DNA from: Priestia endophytica DSM 13796
GTDB taxonomy: Bacteria; Bacillota; Bacilli; Bacillales; Bacillaceae_H
Reading direction: 5' to 3'
DNA: 64,000 nt
Assembly: GCF_900115845.1 (NCBI RefSeq)
Contig: NZ_FOXX01000008.1
Coordinates: 186,001-250,000, forward strand
The notes under the pieces: generated by a model
The model's input: only the letters and a program-made list of their open reading frames with translations
Database searches by the model: none
Told to the model about the DNA's origin: nothing
Program-made: the position numbers and the translations under genes
Shown here: positions 7,609 to 16,985 of the stretch, in pieces
Layout: each line of letters opens with the position of its first letter
Position numbering within the stretch: position 1 is the first letter of the stretch

Positions 7609-9126
7609 TCATTGGAGAAGTCCTTCTTTTTTTAAATATTCTTTTGCGACTATTGAAGCTTTTTCTCCTTCCACGTTCACTTTATAATTCATTTCACGCA
7701 TTTCATTGTCGTTAATTTTGCCCCCAAGTTTGTTTAACGTATCGCGAAGTTCAGGATGCTCTTTTAACATTTCTTCTCGCAATAACGGAGCTCCTTGATA
7801 TGGCGGGAAAAGATGTTGATCATCTTCTAGCACAACAAGGTTATATTCTCGTAATTCACTATCTGTTGAATAAGCATCTACAACCGTAATGACTCCTTTT
7901 TTCACCGCATTATAGCGCAGTTTTGGAGCCATCGTCACAACGCTTCCAAGCTCAAGGTTATATTTCTTTTGAATGCCTTTATAGCCATCTTCTCGGTCTG
8001 TAAATTCACCTGTAAATCCAGCTTTCATACTGTTTTCAACAGCTTTCAAATCTGAAATTGTTTTTAAGTTATATTGTTGTGCAAGCTTTTTCGGAACAGC
8101 AAGCGCATAGGTATTGTTATAGTTCATCGGTTTTAATAAAGCTAAATCAAACTTTTCTTTCATTCCTTCTTTAGCTTGATTATACACTTCTTTTCGATCC
8201 GTACTTATAGGAGGCTCTTTCAAAAACTCATTAATGGCTGTTCCCGTAAATTCAGGATAAAGGTCAATGCTTCCTGATTTTAGAGCGCTATAGACAAAGG
8301 ATGTTTCCCCAAATCCAGGCTTAATTTCTACTGTTAAATCTGTATCTTGCTCAATCAAAAGCTTGTACATATTAATTAAAATTTCAGGTTCTGCTCCTAT
8401 CTTTCCTGCAATTATAAACTTCTCTTTCCCACCGTTTGCTGCAAAAGGGATGATAATAACAAGTGCAATAACCACAATAAAGGTCGTTAAAACAGCAATG
8501 GACTTCTTAAATGAAAGCTTCTCTAAACGACGCAATATCACATCAAAAAGAATAGCTAAAATAGCGGCAGGTACGGCTCCAATAATAATGAGGTTTGTAT
8601 CATTTCGATCAATTCCAAGCATGATAAGTTCCCCAAGACCGCCCGCTCCAATGAAAGCCGCAAGCGTAGCTGTTCCGATAATTAATACGGTCGCTGTTCG
8701 AATTCCTGCCATAATAACGGGCATTGCAAGCGGAAGTTCTATTTTCAGTAATCGTTTCCGACCGTTCATTCCCATGCCTTTGGCAGCTTCAATGAGCGAG
8801 GAATCCACTTCTTTTATGCCTGTATATGTATTCCTTAAAATAGGAAGTAGTGCATAAACGATAAGCGCAATAACCGCCGGAACTTTTCCAATCCCCATTA
8901 AAGGAATAAGTAACCCAAGAAGGGCGAGTGAAGGAATGGTTTGCAAAACCGCGGTAATACCAATTATCACCTCTGCTATTTTCGGCTTTCTTGTAATGTA
9001 AATGCCGAGTGGAATAGAAATCACGACGGCAAAAAGTAAGACGATAAAAGAAATTTGAATATGTTCTAGTAGGGCGCTTAAAAGATCCCCTTTTCTTTCT
9101 CCTACTGCATCAATAAACTGATTCAT
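7609..9126 (-). CDS. Compatible-solute ABC permease fused to binding domain
   Basis: Fusion of an OpuBB/OpuCB-type permease (about residues 1-210, five to six membrane segments, EAA loop near EAAKGMGMNGRKRL) with an OpuAC-type extracytoplasmic binding domain (about 235-505, starting near KFIIAGKIGAEPEI). It would import glycine betaine, choline, carnitine or a similar osmolyte. In B. subtilis OpuB/OpuC these are separate proteins; here one chain tethers the receptor to the pore. The start at 9126 (MNQFIDAVGE) has AAAGGA upstream; upstream ATGs at 9135 and 9144 have weaker sites. It overlaps the end of the ATPase gene, which indicates translational coupling. Confidence 0.87.
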   Translation of the reverse strand: MNQFIDAVGERKGDLLSALLEHIQISFIVLLFAVVISIPLGIYITRKPKIAEVIIGITAVLQTIPSLALLGLLIPLMGIGKVPAVIALIVYALLPILRNTYTGIKEVDSSLIEAAKGMGMNGRKRLLKIELPLAMPVIMAGIRTATVLIIGTATLAAFIGAGGLGELIMLGIDRNDTNLIIIGAVPAAILAILFDVILRRLEKLSFKKSIAVLTTFIVVIALVIIIPFAANGGKEKFIIAGKIGAEPEILINMYKLLIEQDTDLTVEIKPGFGETSFVYSALKSGSIDLYPEFTGTAINEFLKEPPISTDRKEVYNQAKEGMKEKFDLALLKPMNYNNTYALAVPKKLAQQYNLKTISDLKAVENSMKAGFTGEFTDREDGYKGIQKKYNLELGSVVTMAPKLRYNAVKKGVITVVDAYSTDSELREYNLVVLEDDQHLFPPYQGAPLLREEMLKEHPELRDTLNKLGGKINDNEMREMNYKVNVEGEKASIVAKEYLKKEGLLQ

Positions 9127-10084
9127 GTTTGTCATCCTTTTCATCTTCTGTTTCTGCTAAATATTGAATAACCGTCTTTCGATCGATTTTCCCTATCACC
9201 AGACCTTCTTTTTCAACAGCTACTTCCTCTTCAAATTTTAAAGAAGCTAACACCTCTTTTAGAGAAGAAGTAGCAGAGATTTTAGGTAAGGACTGAAGGG
9301 TATCGCATTCTAGAAGTGATGAGCTTAAAAGCTGCTCTGCCTTTATTTCTTTTTCTAACGAAGTTTTTTGAAGCCCAACAAACTTTTTTACAAAATCGCT
9401 CTTAGGATGATGTACAATCTCTTCTGGTGTTCCAATTTGTTCTATTTCTCCATCTTTCATAATGCAAATACGCGTACCGAGCTTTAACGCCTCTGCCATG
9501 TCATGCGTAACAAAAATAATGGTTTTGCGAATCTTTTGCTGAAGACGAATGATATCATCCTGTAGCTTTTCGCGACTTAGCGGATCAAGCGCACTAAAAG
9601 GCTCGTCCATTAGAAGAATATCAGGATTTGCTGCAAGAGCACGAACAACGCCAACGCGTTGCTGCTGTCCTCCTGAAAGCTCATCTGGTTTGCGATGTCG
9701 ATACTGATTTGGATCTAATCCAACCATTGTTAATAACTCATCAACGCGTGTTTCAATCTTCTCTCGACTCCATTTTTTGAGTTCAGGCACAATCGCAATG
9801 TTTTCAGAAACCGTCATATGTGGGAAAAGAGCAATTTGTTGCAGCACATAGCCAATATTATAGCGAAGTTCATGAACATCATAATCTTCAATACTTTTGT
9901 CATGAATATAGATGGTTCCATCTGATAAATCGACTAAACGATTAATCATTTTTAGTGTTGTTGTCTTTCCACATCCGCTTGGTCCCACTAAGATAAAAAA
10001 TTCGCCTTCTTTTATTTCTAAGTTTATAGAGTGAAGGACTTCCTTACTATCGTACCTTTTAGATACATTGGAAAATTTGATCAT
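9110..10084 (-). CDS. Osmolyte ABC transporter ATP-binding protein (OpuCA-like)
   Basis: ATPase of the two-gene importer. The 324-residue protein has Walker A GPSGCGKTT, Q-loop VLQQIALFPH, signature LSGGQQQRVG, Walker B ILLMDEPFSALD and switch His in FVTHDMAEAL. A C-terminal extension (about 245-310) looks like a single CBS-type regulatory region, as in OpuCA where it senses ionic state. The gene comes first in the operon, and its stop lies inside the start of the permease fusion gene. The upstream 200 bp contain the terminator of the DJ-1 gene and presumably the promoter. Confidence 0.9.
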   Translation of the reverse strand: MIKFSNVSKRYDSKEVLHSINLEIKEGEFFILVGPSGCGKTTTLKMINRLVDLSDGTIYIHDKSIEDYDVHELRYNIGYVLQQIALFPHMTVSENIAIVPELKKWSREKIETRVDELLTMVGLDPNQYRHRKPDELSGGQQQRVGVVRALAANPDILLMDEPFSALDPLSREKLQDDIIRLQQKIRKTIIFVTHDMAEALKLGTRICIMKDGEIEQIGTPEEIVHHPKSDFVKKFVGLQKTSLEKEIKAEQLLSSSLLECDTLQSLPKISATSSLKEVLASLKFEEEVAVEKEGLVIGKIDRKTVIQYLAETEDEKDDKHESVY

Positions 10085-10255
10085 CTTGTTACTCCTTATA
10101 GTGTTGTTAATTAAAATATAATGAAGGTTTAGTTTTCAGAAACGAGACTTTATGAATTTCTCTTTATTATGATAAAGCAAGAATCCTCCTTTCTTCCAGT
10201 TTTAATAGGTAAGAAGTTTACATAGATTGAGAGTTCTTCTAGTCTATAAAAATAA

Positions 10256-10281
10256 AAAAGGCTGAAAAACTTCAGCCTTTT
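10256..10281 (-). terminator. Terminator after the DJ-1/PfpI gene
   Basis: AAAAGGCTGAA (10256-10266) pairs with TTCAGCCTTTT (10271-10281) over a 4-nt loop; the minus strand continues into TTTTATTTTTA. Confidence 0.85.
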
Positions 10282-10292
10282 CCTCTCCTTCT

Positions 10293-10883
10293 TTATAGTT
10301 TACGAAAGCCCATTAATTCCTTTACATGATCGGTATTGCTTACAGAAGTTAATTTTTCTAATAATAAAAAGGCAACATCAAATCCTGTACTAGGATTTGA
10401 CGACGTAATGATATTTTCATCTACCACAATGTACTCGTCTTGCACAACTGCTCCCATTTCCGCTAACTGCTTTCTTCGAACACTTGTCGGATGATTATAT
10501 GTAGTCGCCTTTCTGTTTTTTAAAACCCCGCTCTTCCCGAGGCTTAGGGCTGCAACACAGATGCTTGCAATCGGTTTTTCTAGTTCGTAAAACTTTCTAA
10601 TAACGTCTAAAAACCTTTCATCAAAAGCATCTTGATAAAAACCTGCTTCTTCAAATCCTCCAGGTATTGCAAGAGCATCAAATTCCTCTATTTGAAGATG
10701 AGAGACTAATCTTTCTGGTTTTACGGTGAAATTCCACGTGCACGTAAGCTCAGGATGTAGCCCAGCTGTAATTAATTCTGTTCCACCATCTCCTTCAAAT
10801 TTGTTCCATCCAAATACATCTGTAAAAACACTTGCTTCGACAGCTTCAAAGCCGTTTGCGAGAAGTAATAATACTTTTTTCAT
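10293..10883 (-). CDS. DJ-1/PfpI family protein
   Basis: A 196-residue class-I glutamine-amidotransferase-fold protein. It has the family Glu13 in ANGFEAVE, and the nucleophile-elbow Cys109 in IASICVAALSLG. IPGGFEEAGF is the usual glycine loop. Relatives act as glyoxalases, deglycase-like enzymes, chaperones or stress proteins; which applies here cannot be told. It is transcribed divergently from an Lrp/AsnC regulator 137 bp away, a layout that often means the regulator controls its neighbour. Ribosome site GAAAGGAGCTG precedes the ATG. Confidence 0.82.
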   Translation of the reverse strand: MKKVLLLLANGFEAVEASVFTDVFGWNKFEGDGGTELITAGLHPELTCTWNFTVKPERLVSHLQIEEFDALAIPGGFEEAGFYQDAFDERFLDVIRKFYELEKPIASICVAALSLGKSGVLKNRKATTYNHPTSVRRKQLAEMGAVVQDEYIVVDENIITSSNPSTGFDVAFLLLEKLTSVSNTDHVKELMGFRKL

Positions 10884-11020
10884 TTACTCAGCTCCTTTCT
10901 CATTATTTTATTCCACTCATGTTCCATATCACAGGGGAGTAATAAAGTTCTTCCTTCATATAGCTTTACTAAGTAAGGAAAATCTTTCATAATAGTTAAT
11001 TAAAAAAGGTTGAGAAGAAA

Positions 11021-11479
11021 ATGGATGTTATTGATCAAAAAATTTTATATGAACTTCAATTAAATGCTAGATTGTCTATGAAAGAATTAGCTAAAAAAGT
11101 TTACTTATCTTCTCCTGCTACTACAGAGCGGGTAAGAAAATTAGAAGAACAAGGTATTATAAAAGGATATAAAACAGTTGTTGATGTTGAAAAATTAGAG
11201 AAAAACATTACGGCTTTCGTCTTATTTCAGACAACAAAGTGCAAAGAACTATCGAAATTTTGCGAGGAACATCAAGACGTAATGGAATGTTATCGTGTTA
11301 CAGGACAAATTAGCTATATTGCAAAAGTATGTACAGCATCTGTACATACTCTAGAAGATTTCATTGATGAAGCAATGAAATTTGGGACTCCATCTACAAA
11401 TATTGTCCTGTCATCAAATGACACAATGGACACTAAGCTATTTCAACAAGAATTCTCTTCCCCTATTCTCAAGGAGTAA
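11021..11479 (+). CDS. Lrp/AsnC family transcriptional regulator
   Basis: 152 residues. The N-terminal winged helix-turn-helix covers about 1-55 (DQKILYELQLNARLSMKELA, then SPATTERVRKLEEQGIIKGY). It is followed by a RAM/ligand-binding domain of about 80 residues. Lrp proteins form octamers and respond to amino acids; the effector is unknown. It faces the DJ-1 gene divergently and probably regulates it and itself. The ATG follows AAAGGTTGAGAAGAAA, an average ribosome site. Confidence 0.85.
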   Translation: MDVIDQKILYELQLNARLSMKELAKKVYLSSPATTERVRKLEEQGIIKGYKTVVDVEKLEKNITAFVLFQTTKCKELSKFCEEHQDVMECYRVTGQISYIAKVCTASVHTLEDFIDEAMKFGTPSTNIVLSSNDTMDTKLFQQEFSSPILKE

Positions 11480-11546
11480 TACATTTTCGTACCCTTTACA
11501 CTCTTTTTAAATAATACTGTTCTTAGAAAAACTGCACGAGAAAAAA

Positions 11547-11575
11547 CCTTGCTGTATGATGTGCATACAGTAAGG
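11547..11575. terminator. Terminator between lrp-like gene and selO
   Basis: CCTTGCTGTATG (11547-11558) pairs with CATACAGTAAGG (11564-11575), one G-T pair, followed by CTTTTTTC on the plus strand and by TTTTTTCTCG on the minus strand. Likely bidirectional. Confidence 0.85.
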
Positions 11576-11594
11576 CTTTTTTCATTTCCCTTCA

Positions 11595-13061
11595 TTACGT
11601 TCCACAATAAGTCTGATATGGACGGCTAGACGGTACTGGCAGTGAACAATATTTTTCTTTTTCCAAAGAATAATTAAAAGGATCCGAAAGGACGGCTAAC
11701 AGCTCATCCATCACTGTATAATCTTCCTTTTCAACAGCTGCTTCTAATGCTTCTTCAACAAGATGATTTCGTGGAATAACAAACGGATTATGTTGGCGCA
11801 TCAAGTTTAAGGCAGCTTCTTTTCCTTCTTCTTGATTTTCTAACCGCGTTTTCCATCTCTTATACCATTCTGTAAATTCTTCATTTCCATAAAGAACCGT
11901 TTCCTCAGCTTTATCTATTGTTAACAAACGGAATGTATTTGTGTAATCTGCTTTATATTTGTGCATCATCACAAGCAAATTCTCCACAAGAGATTCATCG
12001 TCTTTTTCTTGTCGGAATAAACCAAGTTTCCCTCTCATGCCAGAAAGCCAGTTTTGATGATAAAGCTCAGGGTATTTTTCCATCGCCCCTTGAGCTAACT
12101 CGAGCGCTTTTTCCTCTTCTTCATGGAGGAGTGGAAGGAGGGCTTCGGCAAAGCGGGCAAGATTCCATCCTCCGATTCCAGGCTGATTTCCATATGAATA
12201 GCGTCCTTGAGTATCAATCGAGCTGAATACAGTTTCAGGGTCATATTCGTTCATAAAAGCACAAGGCCCATAATCGATGGTTTCCCCACTAATTGTCATA
12301 TTATCTGTATTCATCACACCATGAATAAACCCAACAAGCTGCCATTTGGCGATGAGAGAAGCATGACGTTTAATCACTTCTTCTAGAAGAGTAAGATATG
12401 GATTCTCACCTTTTTCAACATGAGAATAATGGCGGTTTAAAGCATAATCAGCAAGTTCTTTAAGGTCTTCTACTTTTCCCCAATTTGCTCCATATTGGAA
12501 TGTGCCGAAGCGAAGATGACTTGCTGCAACACGAGTTAAAATCGCGCCTGGAAGCTCTGTTTCACGAAAAACACTCTCTCCTGTTGATATCACCGCTAAA
12601 CTTCTCGTTGTTGGAATGCCTAACGCATGCATTGCTTCACTTATAATATACTCCCGAAGCATTGGGCCAAGTGCTGCTCTCCCGTCACCTCCGCGAGAAT
12701 ACGGAGTGCGTCCTGAACCTTTAAGCTGAAGATCAAATCGTTCTCCAGCTGGAGTTAGTTGTTCACCAATTAAAAGAGCGCGCCCATCACCAAGCATTGT
12801 GAATCCGCCAAATTGATGACCTGCATAGGCTTGAGCAAGCGAAGCACCACCCTCTGGAGTTTCATTCCCAGCAAGTACCTCGATTCCTTCCTCCCCTTGC
12901 AGCTCTTCTACATTTAATCCTAGTGATGTTGCTAACGTTTTATTCAGCTTAACAATTTGCGGTGATGAAACAGGGTTCGGGCTAATAATGGAATAATAAA
13001 TAGCCGGAAGCTTTGTATAACTGTTATCTAAGTTCCAATTTTGTTCTTTTTCGTTTGTCAT
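11595..13061 (-). CDS. selO: SelO-family protein adenylyltransferase (YdiU)
   Basis: A pseudokinase-fold enzyme that transfers AMP from ATP to protein hydroxyl groups (shown for E. coli SelO, tied to redox stress). The 488-residue protein carries the nucleotide-binding [11 protein letters not shown] and [16 protein letters not shown] segments, and [20 protein letters not shown] with the catalytic Asp/Asn pair. The chain ends YQTYCGT, so Cys is the third residue from the end, exactly where animal SelO has selenocysteine. I chose the ATG at 13061 because GAAAGGAAATC precedes it; the frame runs 7 codons further up with no ribosome site. Confidence 0.93.
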   Translation of the reverse strand: MTNEKEQNWNLDNSYTKLPAIYYSIISPNPVSSPQIVKLNKTLATSLGLNVEELQGEEGIEVLAGNETPEGGASLAQAYAGHQFGGFTMLGDGRALLIGEQLTPAGERFDLQLKGSGRTPYSRGGDGRAALGPMLREYIISEAMHALGIPTTRSLAVISTGESVFRETELPGAILTRVAASHLRFGTFQYGANWGKVEDLKELADYALNRHYSHVEKGENPYLTLLEEVIKRHASLIAKWQLVGFIHGVMNTDNMTISGETIDYGPCAFMNEYDPETVFSSIDTQGRYSYGNQPGIGGWNLARFAEALLPLLHEEEEKALELAQGAMEKYPELYHQNWLSGMRGKLGLFRQEKDDESLVENLLVMMHKYKADYTNTFRLLTIDKAEETVLYGNEEFTEWYKRWKTRLENQEEGKEAALNLMRQHNPFVIPRNHLVEEALEAAVEKEDYTVMDELLAVLSDPFNYSLEKEKYCSLPVPSSRPYQTYCGT

Positions 13062-13337
13062 TTGATTTCCTTTCTGTTGCATTTTTTATAGTATAAGATG
13101 AAAAGTTCACATTTATTTAATAAATACCAGAAGAAGCAAGAAAGCTTTCCTATTGTCTACCTCTACTAGCATATTATACCCTTTTTACCTACTATAAAGT
13201 TCTTAAATGCTTAGAATGAGAAAAACACGCTTTTTCTCACCATATGTATTATATTCTCGGGTCTAAAGACTCTTAAAAATGAATTAAATGGTATAATTGG
13301 TTTTTAAATGAAATTCACTAGAGGTAGGTGACATAAA

Positions 13338-14003
13338 ATGAAGAAAAGCGGATGGGTGATCTTCAATACGTTTATTTTTGCTGTAGCCTGCTATATTATT
13401 GTTCAATATTTTATTATGGACGGAACTCAAGCTGGTTTAGTGCAGATGAAGCTACTATTTCTCGATAAACTAAGTCCATTATGGTACATGATGTTATTTA
13501 TCCATATTAAAACTAGCCTTGTTTCTTTAATCATTGGTCCTTTTACATTGTCAAAAACATTTCGAGAAAAAAATCTGAAACGTCATCGACAATTTGGAAA
13601 AGTATATATGGTTGGGATATTATTTGGCGGCCTTTCAGGTTTGTATCTAGCTTTTTACGCAACAGGAGGTCTTATAGCAAAGCTAGGTTTTGGCTTCCTA
13701 GCTTTGCTATGGTTACAGTCTGCATACAAAGCGTTAAGAATGATTCGGCAAAGAAACATTTCTGCACATCAATATTGGATGATTAGAAACTACTCCTTAA
13801 CTTTTGCAGCGGTCACGTTAAGACTTTGGTTGCCCTTGTTTATGGTGTTATTTGGACTAGAGAACTTTGAAGTTAGTTACGCTATTATCGCTTGGCTTGC
13901 TTGGGTGCCTAATCTCATTGTTGGAGAACTTATTATAAAATACACAAAGCATCAGGAAACGAACATTGAGGCAAATCTTTATCCTCGAAGTTTGAAAAAC
14001 TAA
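13338..14003 (+). CDS. DUF2306 multi-pass membrane protein
   Basis: 221 residues with six or seven hydrophobic helices (about 7-28, 50-70, 88-108, 112-130, 148-172, 182-205). Conserved-looking polar residues lie in KRHRQFGKVYM and ISAHQYWMIRNYSL, His residues that could bind heme or metal. The arrangement fits the DUF2306 family of unknown function. Single gene with its own terminator. AGAGGTAGGTGAC precedes the ATG. Confidence 0.7.
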   Translation: MKKSGWVIFNTFIFAVACYIIVQYFIMDGTQAGLVQMKLLFLDKLSPLWYMMLFIHIKTSLVSLIIGPFTLSKTFREKNLKRHRQFGKVYMVGILFGGLSGLYLAFYATGGLIAKLGFGFLALLWLQSAYKALRMIRQRNISAHQYWMIRNYSLTFAAVTLRLWLPLFMVLFGLENFEVSYAIIAWLAWVPNLIVGELIIKYTKHQETNIEANLYPRSLKN

Positions 14004-14010
14004 AAAATAA

Positions 14011-14040
14011 TAAAAAGAGAACTTTAAAGTCCTCTTTTTA
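14011..14040 (+). terminator. Terminator after DUF2306 gene
   Basis: TAAAAAGAG pairs with CTCTTTTTA, extended by CTTTAAAG in the loop, directly after the stop. Confidence 0.75.
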
Positions 14041-14195
14041 CTGTGTTTATCCTTCTCTATGATAAAGGAAAGAAATCTCCTTTATCTTTTAACCTCTTCT
14101 TATATTCTGAATATTTATAATTGACCGATAAATAATATTGTAATATATTAGTAACGTAAATGTAACATTACAAGAATATACCAGGAGGGATAGTA

Positions 14196-15296
14196 GTGAA
14201 AAAGTGCGTTCGTCTATTTCTAGTTTTAAGTCTTCTTATTACAGCAGCCTTGCCTTTTCAGCGTGCAGAAGCTAGCACTACCTTTAAAGATGTGACTCTT
14301 TATAAGAAAGAGATTCTTTTCCTTGCTAATAAAAATATTATTAAAGGATATGAAGATGGAACATTCAAGCCTGAAGCATCAATCAAGAGACTTCAAGCCG
14401 TACAAATGCTTCTTCGAGCAAAAGGAATAAAAGATTTCAATGCCAAGGATCCAGGTTTTGCAGATGTAAAAAAAGGCGACTATGGGTATGAAGAAATTGC
14501 AAAGGCTGTAGAACTTGGCATTATCTCTGGAAAAACAGATCCTCATACTGGAAAGAAATATTTTAATCCGTGGAATACGCTCACAAGGGGTCAAATGGCA
14601 AAAATACTAAGTCTGTCGTACAATGTTAAAGGTTCAACACTTAGCGAGTTTTCCGATGTTCCCAATTCAAACGACTTTTATACGTATGTTAATGCTCTAG
14701 CATACAATAACATTACAACTGGTTATGCTGATAATACATTTAAACCTTATCAATCTCTTTCACGTCAGCATTTTTCGGTCTTTTTAGCTCGTACACTCCA
14801 ACCTTCTTTTAAAGACAATGGTGCTAACCGGTTTGTAACAGCTGGATTGAAATTAAATCCTCATAAAACATTTGTCTATAAATATCCAAGTGACAATTAT
14901 ACAGAAACTTGGAAATATGGGGGAAAAGATGAATTTGGAGAGAAATGGACAGCAAGCGGAAGTGAAGGAAAAGAGTATTATTCATATCGTGAAAATAACA
15001 AAGGATTAGATTTTGGAATTCAAAATTCTGAGATTCTCCTTACTATCCCATATCCATTAAAGCAAAATACAAAATGGACATATCAACTTTACGAGGGTGA
15101 CCCTGTTACAAACTATGTTGTAACTTCTATGAACAAAACAATCACAACACCTGCTGGTACATTTAAAAATACAATTGAAATTAAAGACTATGATGGCATT
15201 TACTATTACTATGTTCAAGGACTTGGTCTTGTCTTAGTTGTAAATGCTTCAAATCAACCGTCTGAACGAATTTTCGAACTACAAAAAGTATATTGA
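14196..15296 (+). CDS. Exported protein with three SLH domains
   Basis: A cell-wall protein of 366 residues. The signal peptide MKKCVRLFLVLSLLITAALP ends near AEA (27). Three S-layer homology domains follow at about 30-75, 88-150 and 153-205 (FKDVTLYKKEIL, GYEDGTFKPEASIKR, TGYADNTFKPYQSLSR), which bind pyruvylated secondary wall polymer. The C-terminal 155 residues are a beta-rich domain (TWKYGGKDEFGEKW, TPAGTFKNTIEIKDY) that I cannot name. Start is GTG with AGGAGGG 7 bp upstream. It forms a single transcription unit ending in a strong terminator. Confidence 0.88.
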   Translation: MKKCVRLFLVLSLLITAALPFQRAEASTTFKDVTLYKKEILFLANKNIIKGYEDGTFKPEASIKRLQAVQMLLRAKGIKDFNAKDPGFADVKKGDYGYEEIAKAVELGIISGKTDPHTGKKYFNPWNTLTRGQMAKILSLSYNVKGSTLSEFSDVPNSNDFYTYVNALAYNNITTGYADNTFKPYQSLSRQHFSVFLARTLQPSFKDNGANRFVTAGLKLNPHKTFVYKYPSDNYTETWKYGGKDEFGEKWTASGSEGKEYYSYRENNKGLDFGIQNSEILLTIPYPLKQNTKWTYQLYEGDPVTNYVVTSMNKTITTPAGTFKNTIEIKDYDGIYYYYVQGLGLVLVVNASNQPSERIFELQKVY

Positions 15297-15300
15297 TGAT

Positions 15301-15330
15301 AAGAGCCTTATCCAAATGGATAAGGCTCTT
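15301..15330. terminator. Strong terminator after SLH gene
   Basis: Perfect 13-bp stem, 15301-15313 with 15318-15330 (AAGAGCCTTATCC / GGATAAGGCTCTT), 4-nt loop, then TTATATA. Convergent with ybaK and probably shared. Confidence 0.85.
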
Positions 15331-15360
15331 TATATATGTACCATAATATAGCTTTTCTCT

Positions 15361-15834
15361 TTAATTCTCCCATCCTTTACAAACATCTATCCATTTTATA
15401 TATTTTGAATGCTCTTCTAATTGTTCTATCATTAGCTCAATTGCACTGTTTCTGCTCCCGCACGCAGGAAATACAGTTTGAAAACGTTGAAGTGACTGAT
15501 CTAAATAGATGGAAACCCCCTCATTTACAGCAAATGGACATACTCCGCCGATCATATGCCCTGTAAGAGGTTCAACTTCATTTGCGCTCAACATTTTTGC
15601 TTTTGTTCCAAACTCTTCGCGGTATTTTCGGTTGTCGATTTTAGCATCTCCAGCGGCTACAATTAATACGACTTCTTCTTCAGCTCGGAAAGAAAGAGTT
15701 TTAGCAATTCTCTCTGGCTCACATCCGAGTGCTTGTGCTGCTAGTTCTACTGTTGCACTTGATTCTTTGAGCTGAATTATTTTGTTCTCCATACCGTAGT
15801 TCGCAAAATAAGACTTTACTTTTTCAATTGACAT
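15361..15834 (-). CDS. YbaK/EbsC-type aminoacyl-tRNA deacylase
   Basis: 157 residues matching the YbaK/prolyl-tRNA editing-domain fold, which clears mischarged tRNAs. Visible motifs are ALGCEPERIAKTLSFR (substrate Lys), IVAAGDAKIDNRKYRE and TGHMIGGVCPFAV (the GGVxPF loop). The start at 15834 (MSIEKVKSYF) has AGGAAGGG upstream; a longer frame to 15870 lacks one. It ends SKYIKWIDVCKGWEN. Convergent with the SLH gene and upstream (minus) of nothing obvious. Confidence 0.85.
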   Translation of the reverse strand: MSIEKVKSYFANYGMENKIIQLKESSATVELAAQALGCEPERIAKTLSFRAEEEVVLIVAAGDAKIDNRKYREEFGTKAKMLSANEVEPLTGHMIGGVCPFAVNEGVSIYLDQSLQRFQTVFPACGSRNSAIELMIEQLEEHSKYIKWIDVCKGWEN

Positions 15835-15932
15835 ATATTTTTCCCTTCCTATCTTTTTGATTGTACCCAATATTTTTTATTATCAATCTATTTATTATAT
15901 CATTCTCTAAAATGTTCGTTAGCCACATTTAT

Positions 15933-16709
15933 TTAAATATGAAGCGTCGCTTCTGAATATAAAACAGCCGAACCGCTAATACATACTCTATCTCCTTCAA
16001 GTTTACAGTATAATGTACCCCCCCGTTTTGAAAGCTGCCTTGCTTTCATTTCAGTCTTATGAAGACGTTTTGCCCAGTATGGAATGAAGTTACAATGTGC
16101 TGAACCACATACAGGATCTTCATCTACCTTTAATTTAGGAAAGAAAGTTCTTGAGACAAAATCATAACGTTGACTTTGAGCTGTAAGCAACACTCCTACT
16201 CCTTCCTTTAATTCTTTTAGCTTTGCAAAATCTGGGGTTGCACGTTGGATGTCTTCTTCGCTTTCTAGTACAAACATCAAATCTCGATCTAAGAAAGCAT
16301 AGAGAGGTCTCATGCCGAGCGCTTCTATCATTTCTTCTGTTAATTCAACCGGTTTTGGCATACGACTTGGAAAATCCATTTCATAGTGCTCTCCTTTTCT
16401 GAGAACCGTTAATTCTCCACTCATTGTATGGAAGGTAACCTTCGTTACGTCTTGTTCATAAAAATTTGTAATCACATATGCTGTTGCTAATGTTGCATGT
16501 CCACAAAGATCAATTTCTCCTCCTGGTGTAAACCATCTTAGTTTATATCCTTTTTCTTCTTTTACAGCAAACGATGTTTCAGAAAGATTATTTTCGCTCG
16601 CAATATTTTGCATACGCTCATCAGAAATCCACTTTTCCATAATACAAACTCCAGCAGGATTTCCTTCAAATACTTTTTCAGCGAATGCGTCTACAACGTA
16701 GTATTTCAT
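15933..16709 (-). CDS. PhzF-family isomerase/epimerase
   Basis: 258 residues with the PhzF/diaminopimelate-epimerase-like double fold. NPAGVCI lies near the N-terminus; the catalytic Glu44 is in NLSETSFAV; FTPGGEIDLCGHATLATAY and DPVCGSAHCNFIPYW give the two halves of the active site. PhzF makes phenazine precursors, but most Bacillus homologues have no known substrate, and no phenazine genes are nearby. Ribosome site AAGGAGGAGAAAAT precedes the ATG. Single gene. Confidence 0.88.
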   Translation of the reverse strand: MKYYVVDAFAEKVFEGNPAGVCIMEKWISDERMQNIASENNLSETSFAVKEEKGYKLRWFTPGGEIDLCGHATLATAYVITNFYEQDVTKVTFHTMSGELTVLRKGEHYEMDFPSRMPKPVELTEEMIEALGMRPLYAFLDRDLMFVLESEEDIQRATPDFAKLKELKEGVGVLLTAQSQRYDFVSRTFFPKLKVDEDPVCGSAHCNFIPYWAKRLHKTEMKARQLSKRGGTLYCKLEGDRVCISGSAVLYSEATLHI

Positions 16710-16866
16710 TATTTTCTCCTCCTTTATAAATATTAAATCAGAAAATTTAAAAATCCGAAAGTATATTCTAGAAGCTGTGAGTTTTGTTTATCTCTCCTTT
16801 TTAAATAAAAACGTATGGCACATTACAGCGAGTTAGCCACTGATAAATCCTTGTCATGTTTCATTC

Positions 16867-16903
16867 AAAAAAGCTCTACCCAATAAAGGATAAGAGCTTT
16901 TTT
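16867..16903 (-). terminator. Terminator downstream of the EamA gene
   Basis: AAAAAAGCTCT (16867-16877) pairs with AGAGCTTTTTT (16893-16903). It lies about 80 bp past the exporter stop. Confidence 0.75.
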
Positions 16904-16985
16904 ATTCCATCATAATAGGAGTGAGTCCTAAGCCAAATGTCTTTAACCCATTAATCGCGGTCTTCTGCTGAAATTCTTTGTACTC
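16902..16985 (-). pseudogene. Possible 3' remnant of an unknown gene
   Basis: A frame reading EYKEFQQKTAINGLKTFGLG then LTPIMME and stop runs from the EamA stop codon into the terminator hairpin. It has normal codon use and ends exactly at a terminator, as a real gene end would, but there is no start. Probably the tail of a gene lost by deletion; family not recognised. Confidence 0.3.

Noticed and set aside
8363-8857. 164-codon plus-strand ORF inside the ABC permease gene
   Set aside because: Antisense shadow of a conserved permease; no ribosome site and no family.
14140-14180. GTAACG/TAACAT repeats before the SLH gene as Pho boxes
   Set aside because: Only two imperfect repeats at suitable spacing in AT-rich DNA; not enough to claim PhoP control.
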